From CAG-698 sp964385755 (GTDB taxonomy: Bacteria; Bacillota_I; Bacilli_A; ML615J-28; CAG-698): a DNA stretch of 64,000 bases. Below the pieces are notes generated by a model, which worked only from the letters and a program-made list of their open reading frames with translations, was not told the DNA's origin and made no database searches. Below are positions 17,455-26,925 of the stretch, in pieces. Every line of letters starts with the position of its first letter. Position 1 is the first letter of the stretch. The stretch is taken from positions 6,567-70,566 of the forward strand of contig CAYLPZ010000007.1 in the NCBI GenBank assembly GCA_964385755.1. Direction: 5' to 3'. The position numbers and the translations under genes are program-made.

Positions 17455-18495
17455 ATGGTAAAATATACGTTTAAACGTATTGGACTTGCTTTTGTTACAG
17501 CATTTATCATTTTATCATTAACATTTATTTTAGTTAAATTATTACCATTAGATAGACAAATTGGTAATGATGCAGCACAAATTGCATATTTTGATAAACA
17601 ATTTAATATGGGATTTGTTTATCGTTTTGAGGAAAAACATCCAGAATATGGTGATCCAGTTTATGATACATCAGGTACAGGAAACAAACCGGTTTTTTAT
17701 TATTATCAAGTTCCCGTAATGACACAATATATAAAATGGATAAAGAATATTGTTACAGAATGGGATTGGGGTGTATCAAAAAGGATTCAACCAAATGTTT
17801 CTGCGGGAGTAATAATTGCAAAAAGACTTCCAAACTCAATTAAAATTAATATCATTTCTGTTTTACTATCGGTTCCAACAGGAATATTACTTGGTATCTT
17901 GGCAGCTTTAAAGAAAAACTCAATGACTGACCATACTATTTCAACACTTGTTATGGTATTTATTTCAATACCAAGTTTTGTACTTATTTCATTTATAATG
18001 AAAATATTCTGTTATGATTTGAAATGGTTACCAAGTACTTGGCCTACCTCAGATGCGAGCACCTGGATGAAGATAAAGGGCTATATTGTCCCTGTATTTT
18101 GCTTATCATTTGGTAGTATTTGTGGCTATTGTAGATTCATTCGTGCTGAACTTTGCGATGTAATGGAAAGTGAATTCTTACTTTTAGCTAGAACAAAAGG
18201 ATTAACGCGTAGACAAGCTATTGTGCGTCATGCACTTAAAAATGCCATGGTACCTATTTTCCCTAGTATTCTAGCTGAATTCATTGGAATTTTAGGTGGT
18301 TCTATGATTCTAGAACATTTATATTCAATTAATGGTATTGGTAGTTTATTTGTTGAGGCATTAAGCTTTAAAGATTATGACATACTCTTTGTAGATATGG
18401 CACTATTTACAACCATTAGTTTACTTTCGGGTGTATTTTTAGATTTGTCTTATGGCATTATTGACCCAAGAATTAGAATGGGGGCTAAGAAATAA
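17455..18495 (+). CDS. Peptide ABC transporter permease, OppB type
   Basis: The 346-residue membrane protein starts at the ATG preceded by AAAGGAGG; the open frame upstream is AT-rich non-coding sequence across the terminator. It has about six membrane segments and the EAA-type loop ELLLARTKGLTRRQAIVRHALKNAM near residue 245 that contacts the ATPases. The extracellular loop between the first two membrane segments (about residues 35-110) is longer than in E. coli OppB. It overlaps the OppC-type gene by 1 bp. Confidence 0.9.
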   Translation: MVKYTFKRIGLAFVTAFIILSLTFILVKLLPLDRQIGNDAAQIAYFDKQFNMGFVYRFEEKHPEYGDPVYDTSGTGNKPVFYYYQVPVMTQYIKWIKNIVTEWDWGVSKRIQPNVSAGVIIAKRLPNSIKINIISVLLSVPTGILLGILAALKKNSMTDHTISTLVMVFISIPSFVLISFIMKIFCYDLKWLPSTWPTSDASTWMKIKGYIVPVFCLSFGSICGYCRFIRAELCDVMESEFLLLARTKGLTRRQAIVRHALKNAMVPIFPSILAEFIGILGGSMILEHLYSINGIGSLFVEALSFKDYDILFVDMALFTTISLLSGVFLDLSYGIIDPRIRMGAKK

Positions 18496-20450
18496 TGGAA
18501 AACGAAAAGAAACAATATCAATTTGAAGAACATGATTTTGAACTTGTCCAAGAAAATGTAGTAATTAAAGATAAAAAATTAGATACAAAACCTACTACAT
18601 TTTTCCGTGATGCACTAAAAAGATTTGCTCATAATAAAGCAAGTGTTGTTAGTGGTATTATTTTAGGTATTTTAATTTTATGTGCAATATTTGTTCCTAT
18701 TTTTTCACCATATAATGTTGATCCGAAGAATGTTTCATCTGGTGAAAAATTCCTAGCACCTAAATTATTTAAAACTGGAACAGGATTTTGGGATGGAACT
18801 AGAAAATATAAAAATCAAGTATATGATATAATAAATGGATGTCCAGTAGACGTTAATAGTTTAGCAGTACTTCCTGAATCTCTTAAAGTTTATCCAGTTC
18901 AATATATTAATCAAGCTAATAAACATGGTCATAATGGTTATGTAGTATTTGCTTCTGATACAACTGATTTAAATAAAAGGAAAACTGTGTACATGGAAAC
19001 TATTAAAACACGTTTTGATGGTACTCGTGGTTACAAAGTTACAATTAACTATGGTGATATTCAAGATGTTTCTTCATCTAAACTAGGTGAATATAGAATT
19101 ATTATTTCATATGAAGAAAATAAACAGGCTAAAGAAGTTGTATTAAAAGATTGGTCTACAAACTATCCAACTGAGCCTGAAACAATTGATATTTCAGCAA
19201 TCTTTAAAGAAACAAATACATCTGCTGTTAACGGTTCATTTAGATTTGAAGTAAAATGTAAAGAAGATTCATTCCAATATATTTTATTAAAATCAGTTGA
19301 ATTTGAATGTAGTAAACTTGCATCAAATTATGAAACAGTAACGCAAGAGTTATCGTTTACAGATGCAACACAAATGGTTTTATTGACTAAAACTAATAAA
19401 AATGAACAAACTGGAGAAGAAACAGTTAATAACTCATATTGGGAATCAAATGGTAGAAAAGGTGTTTATAATTCTGAAATATACTATTGTGATTTTGTTT
19501 TTGACACATATGCAGATGTTTATGGTGACACAAAAGTAACTTATGCATTGTCTGAACTTAATGATATGGTTAAGAAAGGTTATTTAACTTTTGAGTTCAT
19601 CTTAAATGAAGAAGATTATACTCAATCTACAGTTGTTTTTGATATTTTATCAGATAAATGTCCATTTGAAGAAGATGGTTTTATTAGCTGTAAGGTTAAT
19701 AGATTAACAAAGAAATTATTGAGTGTTGATGTTTATTCACAAAAATATCATAAATATGGATATGATGAAATGCCTAAATATATTTTAGGAACAGACCTTA
19801 CGGGTCAAGATTTGCTTACAAAAGCATTTAAAGGTTTACGTACATCATTAATTTTAGGTTTATGTACTGCCGCATTCTGTTTTATGTTTGGTTTAATTTG
19901 GGGTTCTATTTCTGGTTACTTTGGTGGTAATGTTGATATTTTCATGGAAAGATTCTGTGATATTTTAGGTGGTATTCCATGGATTGTTGTAATGACACTT
20001 GCAATTCTACATATTGGAAATAACTTTACTACATTCTTCCTAGCACTTTGTTTAACAGGTTGGATGGGTACAGCCGCAAGAACAAGAACTCAGTTCTATC
20101 GTTTCAAAGGACGTGAATATGTATTATCTTCACGTACGCTTGGTTCATCTGATATGCGTTTAATATTTAAACATATTTTACCTAACTCATTAGGTACAAT
20201 TATTACTGGTGCAGTATTAATGATTCCTTCAACTATTTTTAGTGAAGCAACACTTGCATACTTAAATTTAGGTTTGCAAGGAGTTAACTCATTTGGTGTT
20301 ATGATGTCTAATAACCAACCATATTTAGAATTATATCCAGTTGTTGTTATCTTTCCTGCAATTATTATGGCACTTATGATGATTTCATTTAACTTATTTG
20401 GTAATGGATTAAGAGATGCATTTAACCCATCTTTGAAAGGAAGTGAGTAA
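18495..20450 (+). CDS. Peptide ABC transporter permease, OppC type, with a large extracellular insertion
   Basis: At 651 residues this is about twice the usual OppC length. Transmembrane helix 1 (about 53-75) is followed by roughly 340 mostly hydrophilic residues before the GTDLTGQDLLTKAF motif near 432 and the remaining five helices with the EAA loop (EYVLSSRTLGSSDMRLIFKH). The insertion is predicted extracellular and has beta-rich stretches resembling a binding module. It may contact the equally oversized binding lipoprotein. Start overlaps the previous stop (TAATG). Confidence 0.88.
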   Translation: MENEKKQYQFEEHDFELVQENVVIKDKKLDTKPTTFFRDALKRFAHNKASVVSGIILGILILCAIFVPIFSPYNVDPKNVSSGEKFLAPKLFKTGTGFWDGTRKYKNQVYDIINGCPVDVNSLAVLPESLKVYPVQYINQANKHGHNGYVVFASDTTDLNKRKTVYMETIKTRFDGTRGYKVTINYGDIQDVSSSKLGEYRIIISYEENKQAKEVVLKDWSTNYPTEPETIDISAIFKETNTSAVNGSFRFEVKCKEDSFQYILLKSVEFECSKLASNYETVTQELSFTDATQMVLLTKTNKNEQTGEETVNNSYWESNGRKGVYNSEIYYCDFVFDTYADVYGDTKVTYALSELNDMVKKGYLTFEFILNEEDYTQSTVVFDILSDKCPFEEDGFISCKVNRLTKKLLSVDVYSQKYHKYGYDEMPKYILGTDLTGQDLLTKAFKGLRTSLILGLCTAAFCFMFGLIWGSISGYFGGNVDIFMERFCDILGGIPWIVVMTLAILHIGNNFTTFFLALCLTGWMGTAARTRTQFYRFKGREYVLSSRTLGSSDMRLIFKHILPNSLGTIITGAVLMIPSTIFSEATLAYLNLGLQGVNSFGVMMSNNQPYLELYPVVVIFPAIIMALMMISFNLFGNGLRDAFNPSLKGSE

Positions 20451-20451
20451 A

Positions 20452-21957
20452 ATGGCTGATAAAGTTTTACAAGTTAATAATTTGGTAGTGAATTTTAAAA
20501 CTGATAATGGCATTTTACACGCTGTACGTGATGTATCTTTTGACCTTTATCGTGGTGAAACACTTTGTATCGTTGGTGAATCAGGCTCTGGTAAGAGTGT
20601 TACATCAAAAGCAATTATGGGTATTCTAGCAAACAATGCGATTATTGAAAATGGTAATATAATTTATCGTGGTGATAATTTATTAGAAATTTCTGAAGAA
20701 GAATTCTATAAAATCCGTGGTCATAAGATTGGAATGATTTTCCAAGATCCACTTTCTAGCTTAAATCCTATTGTTAGAATTGGTAAACAAATCACTGAAG
20801 CTACTTTAATTAATTCTGATAAGTTAAAACTAATGTATCAAGATTTAATTAGTGTTGATTTAATTAGATATAAAAATAATATAGCAAAACTTAATATTTG
20901 CATAGAACAAGAAACAAGAACATATAAAGAAAAGCTTCAAGAACTTCAAGATAAAAAACTTCAAAGAGTTGAAGATGTAAAAGTTATTTCCCAAGAAATT
21001 AGGGATTTAACAAAAACATATAAGGAAAAAATTAATTCTCTAAAGAAAGAATATATAGAAAAAGGGAAACCTTTAAAAGAAAAACTTGATAAAACTAAGA
21101 AAGAAGCAAAACAAAAAGTTGCTGCTTATAAGCAAGAACTAAAAGAAAATCATCTTAAAAAGATGGCTGAACTAAAGGAATTATTAAGCTCATGTTCAAC
21201 TGATGAAGAGGAAAATATCAAAAAACAAATTGAGGAAGAAAAGAATAGCTACATTAATAGTTTAAAGATCACAAAAGCAGAAGCTAAAAGACGTGCTCTT
21301 GAGATTATGAGAGAAGTAGGTATTCCTCAACCAGAAAGACGTTTTAGACAATATCCATTTGAGTTTTCTGGTGGTATGCGTCAAAGAATTGTAATTGCTA
21401 TTGCTTTAACAGCATCTCCTGAAATTCTTATTTGTGATGAGCCTACTACTGCTTTAGATGTTACTATTCAAGCACAAATATTAGAACTAATTAATAAAAT
21501 TAAAAAAGAACGTGATTTATCATGTATCTTCATCACACATGACCTTGGTGTTGTAGCTAATATGGCGGATAGAGTTGCGGTGATGTATGCTGGTAAGATT
21601 GTTGAATATGGTACTAGTGAAGAAATCTTCTATGATCCAAAACATCCTTACACATGGGCATTACTTTCTAGTATTCCAGATATCGATAGCAAGGAAAGAC
21701 TTGAATCAATACCAGGAACACCTCCAAACATGATTTACCCACCTAAAGGCGATGCATTTGCTCAAAGAAATAAATATGCTTTAAATATTGATTTTAAAGA
21801 ACAACCTCCAATGTTTAAGGTAAGTGATACTCACTATGCTGCAACTTGGCTATTACATGAAAATGCTCCAAAAGTTAAAATGCCAAAGATTGTTTCTGAG
21901 CGTATTAAACATGCCTTAGAAGATGATGCTAAAGAAAAAAAAGAAGGAAAGGAGTAA
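20452..21957 (+). CDS. Peptide ABC transporter ATPase, OppD type, with coiled-coil insertion
   Basis: Walker A GESGSGKS is at about residue 42, the Q-loop IFQDPLSS at about 96, the signature FSGGMRQR near 305, Walker B ILICDEPTT near 325, and the C-terminal Opp/Dpp extension follows. Between Q-loop and signature there are about 160 extra residues (roughly 115-275) of Lys/Glu-rich heptads, predicted to be an antiparallel coiled coil, not present in standard OppD. The ATG at 20452 has AAAGGAAG at correct spacing; a GTG at 20443 is too close to it. Fourth gene of the operon. Confidence 0.88.
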   Translation: MADKVLQVNNLVVNFKTDNGILHAVRDVSFDLYRGETLCIVGESGSGKSVTSKAIMGILANNAIIENGNIIYRGDNLLEISEEEFYKIRGHKIGMIFQDPLSSLNPIVRIGKQITEATLINSDKLKLMYQDLISVDLIRYKNNIAKLNICIEQETRTYKEKLQELQDKKLQRVEDVKVISQEIRDLTKTYKEKINSLKKEYIEKGKPLKEKLDKTKKEAKQKVAAYKQELKENHLKKMAELKELLSSCSTDEEENIKKQIEEEKNSYINSLKITKAEAKRRALEIMREVGIPQPERRFRQYPFEFSGGMRQRIVIAIALTASPEILICDEPTTALDVTIQAQILELINKIKKERDLSCIFITHDLGVVANMADRVAVMYAGKIVEYGTSEEIFYDPKHPYTWALLSSIPDIDSKERLESIPGTPPNMIYPPKGDAFAQRNKYALNIDFKEQPPMFKVSDTHYAATWLLHENAPKVKMPKIVSERIKHALEDDAKEKKEGKE

Positions 21958-21963
21958 AAGTTT

Positions 21964-23247
21964 ATGGAAAATAACAAAGTAAATGAAACTCCTAAAACAT
22001 TGACTCAAGAAGAATTTAATAAAAAATATAGTATTAATTCAGGAGTAAAACAAAAACCAGAATTGCGTGATCAAAACATCTTGCTTTCTGTTCGTCATTT
22101 GAAACAATTCTTCTTTTTCGGTAGTGGATTAAATCGCCAAAAACTAAAAGCTGTATCAAATGTATCATTTGATGTTCATGAAGGAGAATGTGTTGGTATA
22201 GTTGGTGAGAGTGGTTGTGGAAAAACAACTACTGGACGTAGTATCATAAAACTTTATAACATTACTTCAGGTTCAATTTACTATCGAGGAGTTCGTATTA
22301 GTGGTGGTAATCGTTGGAATAAAAAAGAAATTAAATGGACAAAAATTCGTGCAAAAGAAAGAATCAAAAATTTAAAAGAAGAATTAAATAATAATATTTT
22401 AGCTCTAGATCAAGCTAGTAGTAATTACAATGAGAAAAAAGCTGACCTAGTGGCAAAATATAATGAAGAGGTAACAACTTTAAAAAATAAAGTTAAAGAA
22501 ATATGTTCAATTCAAAATCAAAAGATTAAACAAATTAAATTTGATAACAATCATGTACCTCGCAAACTTGTTAATGAAATTCAAATGATCTTCCAAGATC
22601 CAATAGATTCATTAGATCCTCGTATGACAGTTGAAGATATAATTCAAGAAGGTTTACTTATCCAAGGTAATAAAAACAAGAAAGAAAATCATGATAAAGT
22701 TGTTGAAATGTTAAATACAGTTGGTTTAGTTGAAGAACATGCTTCTCGTTATCCTCATGAGTTTAGTGGTGGTCAAAGACAACGTATTGGAATTGCACGT
22801 GCCTTAATCATGAATCCAAAACTTCTAATTTGTGATGAACCAATCAGTGCCCTTGATGTATCTATTCGTGCTCAAGTAATTAATTTATTGAATGATTTAA
22901 AAGATAAATTAAATCTTTCTATAATTTTTATAGCCCATGACTTAAGTGTTGTAAAATATTTCTGTGATACTATTGTTGTAATGTATTTTGGAAAGGTTGT
23001 AGAAAAAGCAACAAGTGATGAATTATTCAAAAATCCATTACATCCTTACACTAAATCTTTGCTTTCTGCGATTCCTAAACCAAATCCAAAAACAGAAAAA
23101 GAAAGAAAACGTATTTTATACAATCCACAAATTGCTCATAACTATACAAAAGACGATATGCCTGAGTTTAGAGAAGTTAAGAAAGGCCACTTTGTATATT
23201 GTAATTTGGAAGAATTTGAAAAATATCAAAAGGAATTAGTTGATTAA
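21964..23247 (+). CDS. Peptide ABC transporter ATPase, OppF type, with coiled-coil insertion
   Basis: The 427-residue protein has Walker A GESGCGKTT near residue 81, Q-loop MIFQDPIDS near 208, signature FSGGQRQR near 267 and Walker B LLICDEPIS, followed by the Opp/Dpp C-terminal region. About 90 extra charged, helical residues (about 112-205) separate Walker A from the Q-loop, a different site from the insertion in the OppD-type partner. The two ATPases thus each carry a coiled coil that could pair or brace the complex. It overlaps the next gene by 1 bp. Confidence 0.88.
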   Translation: MENNKVNETPKTLTQEEFNKKYSINSGVKQKPELRDQNILLSVRHLKQFFFFGSGLNRQKLKAVSNVSFDVHEGECVGIVGESGCGKTTTGRSIIKLYNITSGSIYYRGVRISGGNRWNKKEIKWTKIRAKERIKNLKEELNNNILALDQASSNYNEKKADLVAKYNEEVTTLKNKVKEICSIQNQKIKQIKFDNNHVPRKLVNEIQMIFQDPIDSLDPRMTVEDIIQEGLLIQGNKNKKENHDKVVEMLNTVGLVEEHASRYPHEFSGGQRQRIGIARALIMNPKLLICDEPISALDVSIRAQVINLLNDLKDKLNLSIIFIAHDLSVVKYFCDTIVVMYFGKVVEKATSDELFKNPLHPYTKSLLSAIPKPNPKTEKERKRILYNPQIAHNYTKDDMPEFREVKKGHFVYCNLEEFEKYQKELVD

Positions 23248-23633
23248 TGAAAAAGTCATTAAGAGTATTGATTTTTCATTCTCCAGTTAAATACTTAATT
23301 TGTTTAGTGATTGCGATAGCTATTTCAATAATTGTTCTATTACAAACAAGTTTTAAATATCTAACAAATTATGTTAATGCATTTACAACTGCTGGGGGAG
23401 CATTAGTATTTCTTGGCTTACTTTCTTTAGTAACATTTTATGGAGCTTTTGATACAATGGGATATGCGTTTTCAACCTTTCGAACAAAACGTCGATATCA
23501 TGATTTAGTAGAATATACTGAGGCGAAAGCAGAAAAGAGAAGACACTCAAATTTACCTTATATACCATATATTTTGGTTGGTGTTCTCTTCATTTGTTTA
23601 GGTTTATTATTTTCGCTATTTGTAAGTGCATAA
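23247..23633 (+). CDS. Small membrane protein at the end of the peptide transporter operon
   Basis: The 128-residue product has three hydrophobic segments (about 13-33, 45-66 and 104-126) with a basic cytosolic loop (about 75-100). It starts at the ATG overlapping the OppF-type stop (TTAATG), so it is translationally coupled to the transporter, and a terminator closes the operon. I do not recognise a family. A role as a transporter accessory is inferred from position only. Confidence 0.75.
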   Translation: MKKSLRVLIFHSPVKYLICLVIAIAISIIVLLQTSFKYLTNYVNAFTTAGGALVFLGLLSLVTFYGAFDTMGYAFSTFRTKRRYHDLVEYTEAKAEKRRHSNLPYIPYILVGVLFICLGLLFSLFVSA

Positions 23634-23648
23634 TTAAAGTTTTAATAA

Positions 23649-23678
23649 AAAAAATCAGTTCATTTGGACTGATTTTTA
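23649..23678 (+). terminator. Terminator of the peptide transporter operon
   Basis: AAAAATCAGT and ACTGATTTTT form a 10-bp stem with a T-rich 3' arm. Confidence 0.82.
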
Positions 23679-23824
23679 TTATCTAATGCATTAATATGTA
23701 AACATGAGTAGTAATAAAGGAGCATATAAAATAAATAAATTAATAAAATTTATGTTACAATTTTATCACACTAAAAGACTAATTTTGATTATAAAATGAA
23801 ATATAATTATGTAACGTATTTAAA

Positions 23825-23854
23825 TAAAAAAATCAGTTTAAATAAACTGATTTT
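23825..23854 (-). terminator. Terminator of the azlCD operon (minus strand)
   Basis: On the minus strand AAAATCAGTTTA pairs with TAAACTGATTTT, then a T-rich tract follows. The stem overlaps the azlD stop codon. Confidence 0.8.
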
Positions 23855-24188
23855 ATAATATTCTAAATAATAACATATATACAAATAACCCAGCAATAAG
23901 TGAAAGAATAGTGTTTTTCTTCCAAAGATGTAATAAAGCAGTAACGATTATTCCTGAAAGTGTGGGAATTACACTAGAAATATTTAACCACTCAGTATCT
24001 TTGATGCAATATATAATTAATATTGGCATCATAGCAAATGGTAGTACTTTGCCAAGAAATTCAACTATTGGGGGGATTTTACCATCTTTTTTAGTAAATA
24101 ATTTACTTGCAAAGCGTAAAAGGATAATTGTTAAACTAGAACAAATTAATAGCAAATAAGGATAAAATGAATTATTAACAAGAAACAT
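23853..24188 (-). CDS. azlD: AzlD-family branched-chain amino acid export subunit
   Basis: This 111-residue protein has four hydrophobic helices and the AzlD pattern (FLGKVLPFAMMPILIIYC followed by PTLSGIIVTALLHLWKKNTILSL). AzlD is the small subunit that works with AzlC to export branched-chain amino acids or their analogues. The start overlaps the azlC end by 14 bp, as is usual for this pair. Confidence 0.85.
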   Translation of the reverse strand: MFLVNNSFYPYLLLICSSLTIILLRFASKLFTKKDGKIPPIVEFLGKVLPFAMMPILIIYCIKDTEWLNISSVIPTLSGIIVTALLHLWKKNTILSLIAGLFVYMLLFRIL

Positions 24189-24876
24189 GATTATTTTCCT
24201 CCTTATTGTCTATTTTCTTTTTACAAATGAATATTAATACTATTGATAAAAAGATTGCTGGAAAAACAAAGTTTTCTCTAAATATTATATAAGTAATTAT
24301 ACTACTACCAAAGCCAATAATAGATACAATGTGAGGATTATTTTTTCCTCTTAATTGATCTATAAAAATAACTACAAATAAAGCAGTTAGAATAAAATCA
24401 ATGCCAGTTAAATCTATAGGGAGTTTACCTAATAGAGTTCCTAACAAACAGCCAAAAATCCAATAAGAGTGATTTAGGAGTGCTAATGATAAGTCATATA
24501 CTTTAGTGTTATTATATGCTGGTAGTGATGTTGACGCCAAAATAGAGTATGTCTCATCAGTTAAAGCAAAATATAAATAGTTTCTTTGGTACCATTTATA
24601 TTTACCAAACTTATTAACAAATGAAATACCATAAAAAGCATATCTAATATTAATTGCAAACATCATAAAAATGCATGTATATACTGTCGCATCACTCTTA
24701 ATTAGATTCATAAGTAAATATTGACCTGCCCCTGCAAACATAAAAATGCTAGAAAAAAGCGAGAAAATAATGCTTAAACCTTGTTCAGAAACCATAATAC
24801 CAAAGCCTATACCTAAGAATAGATATGTCACAAATACTGGTATACTATCTTTAAATGCCCTTTTAAAATCATTCAT
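24175..24876 (-). CDS. azlC: AzlC-family branched-chain amino acid exporter
   Basis: This 233-residue, highly hydrophobic protein shows AzlC family features: FVTYLFLGIGFGIMVSEQG near the N-terminus, MFAGAGQYLL and the NIRYAFYGISF motif, then ALTDETYSI. The minus-strand SD AAGGTG and an extended -10 upstream support this start. It forms a two-gene operon with azlD, divergent from the following HAD gene. Specificity (leucine, isoleucine, valine or analogue) is known only for the family. Confidence 0.87.
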   Translation of the reverse strand: MNDFKRAFKDSIPVFVTYLFLGIGFGIMVSEQGLSIIFSLFSSIFMFAGAGQYLLMNLIKSDATVYTCIFMMFAINIRYAFYGISFVNKFGKYKWYQRNYLYFALTDETYSILASTSLPAYNNTKVYDLSLALLNHSYWIFGCLLGTLLGKLPIDLTGIDFILTALFVVIFIDQLRGKNNPHIVSIIGFGSSIITYIIFRENFVFPAIFLSIVLIFICKKKIDNKEENNHVSC

Positions 24877-24896
24877 ATTATTACACCTTGAAAAAA

Positions 24897-24905
24897 ATTA
24901 TATCA
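24897..24905 (-). promoter_or_regulatory. Extended -10 promoter of azlCD (minus strand)
   Basis: Minus strand reads TGATATAAT, a TG-extended -10, about 20 bp before the azlC start. Confidence 0.65.
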
Positions 24906-25060
24906 CAAATAATAAATAAAGAAAATTATTTAATTATATTTATTTTTGCTATTTATAATTTTATCAGAAAATATATAAAAAATATAGTTTTGTAAGTGGG
25001 ATCATTTTATGTATTATATAAAAATAAATAGATAACTTTTTTATACTATTAAGGTGGTTT

Positions 25061-25762
25061 ATGTGGACTTTTATCTATAAATCTGGTAAAATTATAAAAA
25101 TAGAAAGTTTGATAAAATATATGAAGATTAATAATAAAGAAGTAAAAGGAATAATATTTGACTTTGATGGAACATTAGTTGATTCAGCCTCTTTATGGCA
25201 TGATGTAGATTTAGCGTTTTTTAATAAAAGAGGAATACTAATGCCTGATGATTATGGCGAAAAAGTTGGTCATATGGGATTAGATTTAGCTAGTGAATAT
25301 ACAATCAAAAGATTTAATTTAAATGAAAATAAAGAAGATATAATTAAAGAATGGAAAGATAGTGTAGTTAGAGAATATGCAGAAAATATAGATTTAAAAG
25401 AAAATGTATATGAGTTTTTGTTAAAACTACATGAAGAAAAAATTCCATTTTGCCTTGCCACTGCAAACGAAGAAGAATGCTATGTTTCTTGCCTTAAGCA
25501 TAATAAAGTGTGGAACTTGTTTTCTTTTGGTGTAAATGTAAATAAAAATATAAAAGGAAAAGATAATCCAGATATTTATTTAAAATGTGCAAAGATGTTA
25601 TGCCTAAACCCTAGTGAATGCGCGGTGTTTGAGGATTTACCTTTAGCAATAAATACTTGTAAAAAAGCAGGATTTATTACTGTATTTATTAAAGATGATA
25701 AAAATATTTATGAAGAAAATATTGCTGACAAATACATTACTAATTATAAAGAGTTACTTTAG
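25061..25762 (+). CDS. HAD-superfamily hydrolase (beta-phosphoglucomutase-like)
   Basis: HAD motif I (FDFDGTLVDS) is at about residues 33-42, motif II around LATANEEE, and motif III/IV as KGKDNPDIYLKCAK ... CAVFEDLPLAI. The helical cap between motifs I and II is of the beta-phosphoglucomutase/phosphatase subclass. Substrate is unknown. The AAGGTGG SD favours the ATG at 25061, although the conserved part begins about 25 residues later and an ATG at 25121 without an SD is an alternative. Confidence 0.85.
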   Translation: MWTFIYKSGKIIKIESLIKYMKINNKEVKGIIFDFDGTLVDSASLWHDVDLAFFNKRGILMPDDYGEKVGHMGLDLASEYTIKRFNLNENKEDIIKEWKDSVVREYAENIDLKENVYEFLLKLHEEKIPFCLATANEEECYVSCLKHNKVWNLFSFGVNVNKNIKGKDNPDIYLKCAKMLCLNPSECAVFEDLPLAINTCKKAGFITVFIKDDKNIYEENIADKYITNYKELL

Positions 25763-25863
25763 CTAATATTAAAGAATAAAAGAGAATATAAGGTGCTCTG
25801 CAATAAGGGTTACCTTTGGCTCAAAAGAAATGCGTAGTCGCAATTATTATGGCTACGCTTTTT

Positions 25864-26495
25864 CTATGGCAAGGCGACAAACACAATGCCGTTATATTGA
25901 ATTCGTATTTTTTGACAACGCTTGCCATCGGCTTTGAATACGATTACCTTCTCTATGAATTTATAGATGATTTCGCAATAAAGGTGGTCAATTTCGGTAT
26001 AGGTTTTTACCAACTTCATGAAGGCATCGGTGTTCAAGACTTTCTCGCTATGTTCGCTTATGAATTTTGGATTTCCGTAATTTTTGCGTTGAGTTGTGTT
26101 TGTTCCGCCTCGTAGCTAGCTGAAAGGATAGCAAAGCGTTCATCAGAGATTTTGCCCTCAATATTATTCTTGTAAAGGCGCTAAATGATGGTATTGAGCT
26201 TTTCTACCCTAGCAAGGCTAGTTTCCAATTCACGCTTATGTTCCTTGAAAAGCCTATTAAATTCTTGCTTGGATTTTTTGGTTATCAAGGCTATAAACTT
26301 CATCTTCGTGCTCTCTAGCAAAAGCCGTCACACGCTGAATATCCGAAAAAATTAGCTCTTCTAAGACGATATTCCTAATTTGGTGGGAGGAGCATAAACC
26401 TTTCTTTTTACGGTAGCTGGCACAAACCATATATGCTTTATCTTCCGTCCAATCTTTACCACGTACCTGATATAACTTCGCACCACAATCCGCTT
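25864..26495 (-). pseudogene. Large serine recombinase relic (C-terminal zinc-ribbon and coiled-coil part)
   Basis: Minus-strand translation from 26495 down gives a recombinase zinc-beta-ribbon end (CGAKLYQVRGKDWTEDKAYM, then VCASYRKKKGLC) and the coiled coil typical of large serine recombinases of the Tn4451/TnpX type with a DUF4368 end. The reading frame is broken by an extra G after EDE (near 26300), an in-frame TAG replacing Gln in an IIQRLY context (near 26175), and a missing T near 26070. The catalytic N-terminal domain is absent. GC content is clearly higher than that of the flanking genes, so this is decayed foreign DNA. Confidence 0.82.
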
Positions 26496-26692
26496 AATAA
26501 ACCATATCCAAGATGTTCAGACGTATTTATCCCTTGGAAAGATTTACGTTTACCTTTCGGTTTGTTTTTGTTTGCTATCCACGTATACATCGCTTTCCTG
26601 GACGGATAGCCCAATCGTCTGATTACTTCTGTTATGGATTTGGTTTTGTCATATAGAGCCAATGCTTTCACTTTTTCTTTCTCGGTGTACAT
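26456..26692 (-). pseudogene. IS3-family transposase fragment (OrfA helix-turn-helix)
   Basis: The 78-codon frame begins with YTEKEKVKALALYD and ITEVIRRLGYPSRKAMYTWI, the N-terminal helix-turn-helix of IS3-family transposases. An SD (GAAGGAAG on the minus strand) precedes the ATG. After about residue 58 the frame runs out of frame into the serine-recombinase relic, so the 3' part of the transposase is lost. This marks an IS insertion followed by deletion. No intact inverted repeats were identified. Confidence 0.75.
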
Positions 26693-26885
26693 ACTTCCTT
26701 CGCAGGACTGTTTTTCTGTCCAGGTTTTTGTCCGCCCCCTTCCCGTTTAATTGTATAAGCCACGCTTTTTTGCGTAGCTTGTGTTCACGATAGGAACATG
26801 TTGAAAATTAAAATAGTTATTTTGATTAAAAATAAGAACATTATTATTTAGAATGTAGGTCTAACACTTTAATGGGTGATTACGG

Positions 26886-26891
26886 TATAAT
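26886..26891 (+). promoter_or_regulatory. Putative -10 box of the proteasome-like operon
   Basis: TATAAT, 35 bp before the first ATG of the operon at 26926; the -35 region is weak. Confidence 0.5.
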
Positions 26892-26925
26892 AAAAGCGCA
26901 ACAATCAAATGAAAGGAGATTATAA

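Noticed and set aside
25816..26115. 99-codon plus-strand ORF
   Set aside because: It lies antisense to the serine-recombinase relic, which gives recognisable protein on the minus strand.
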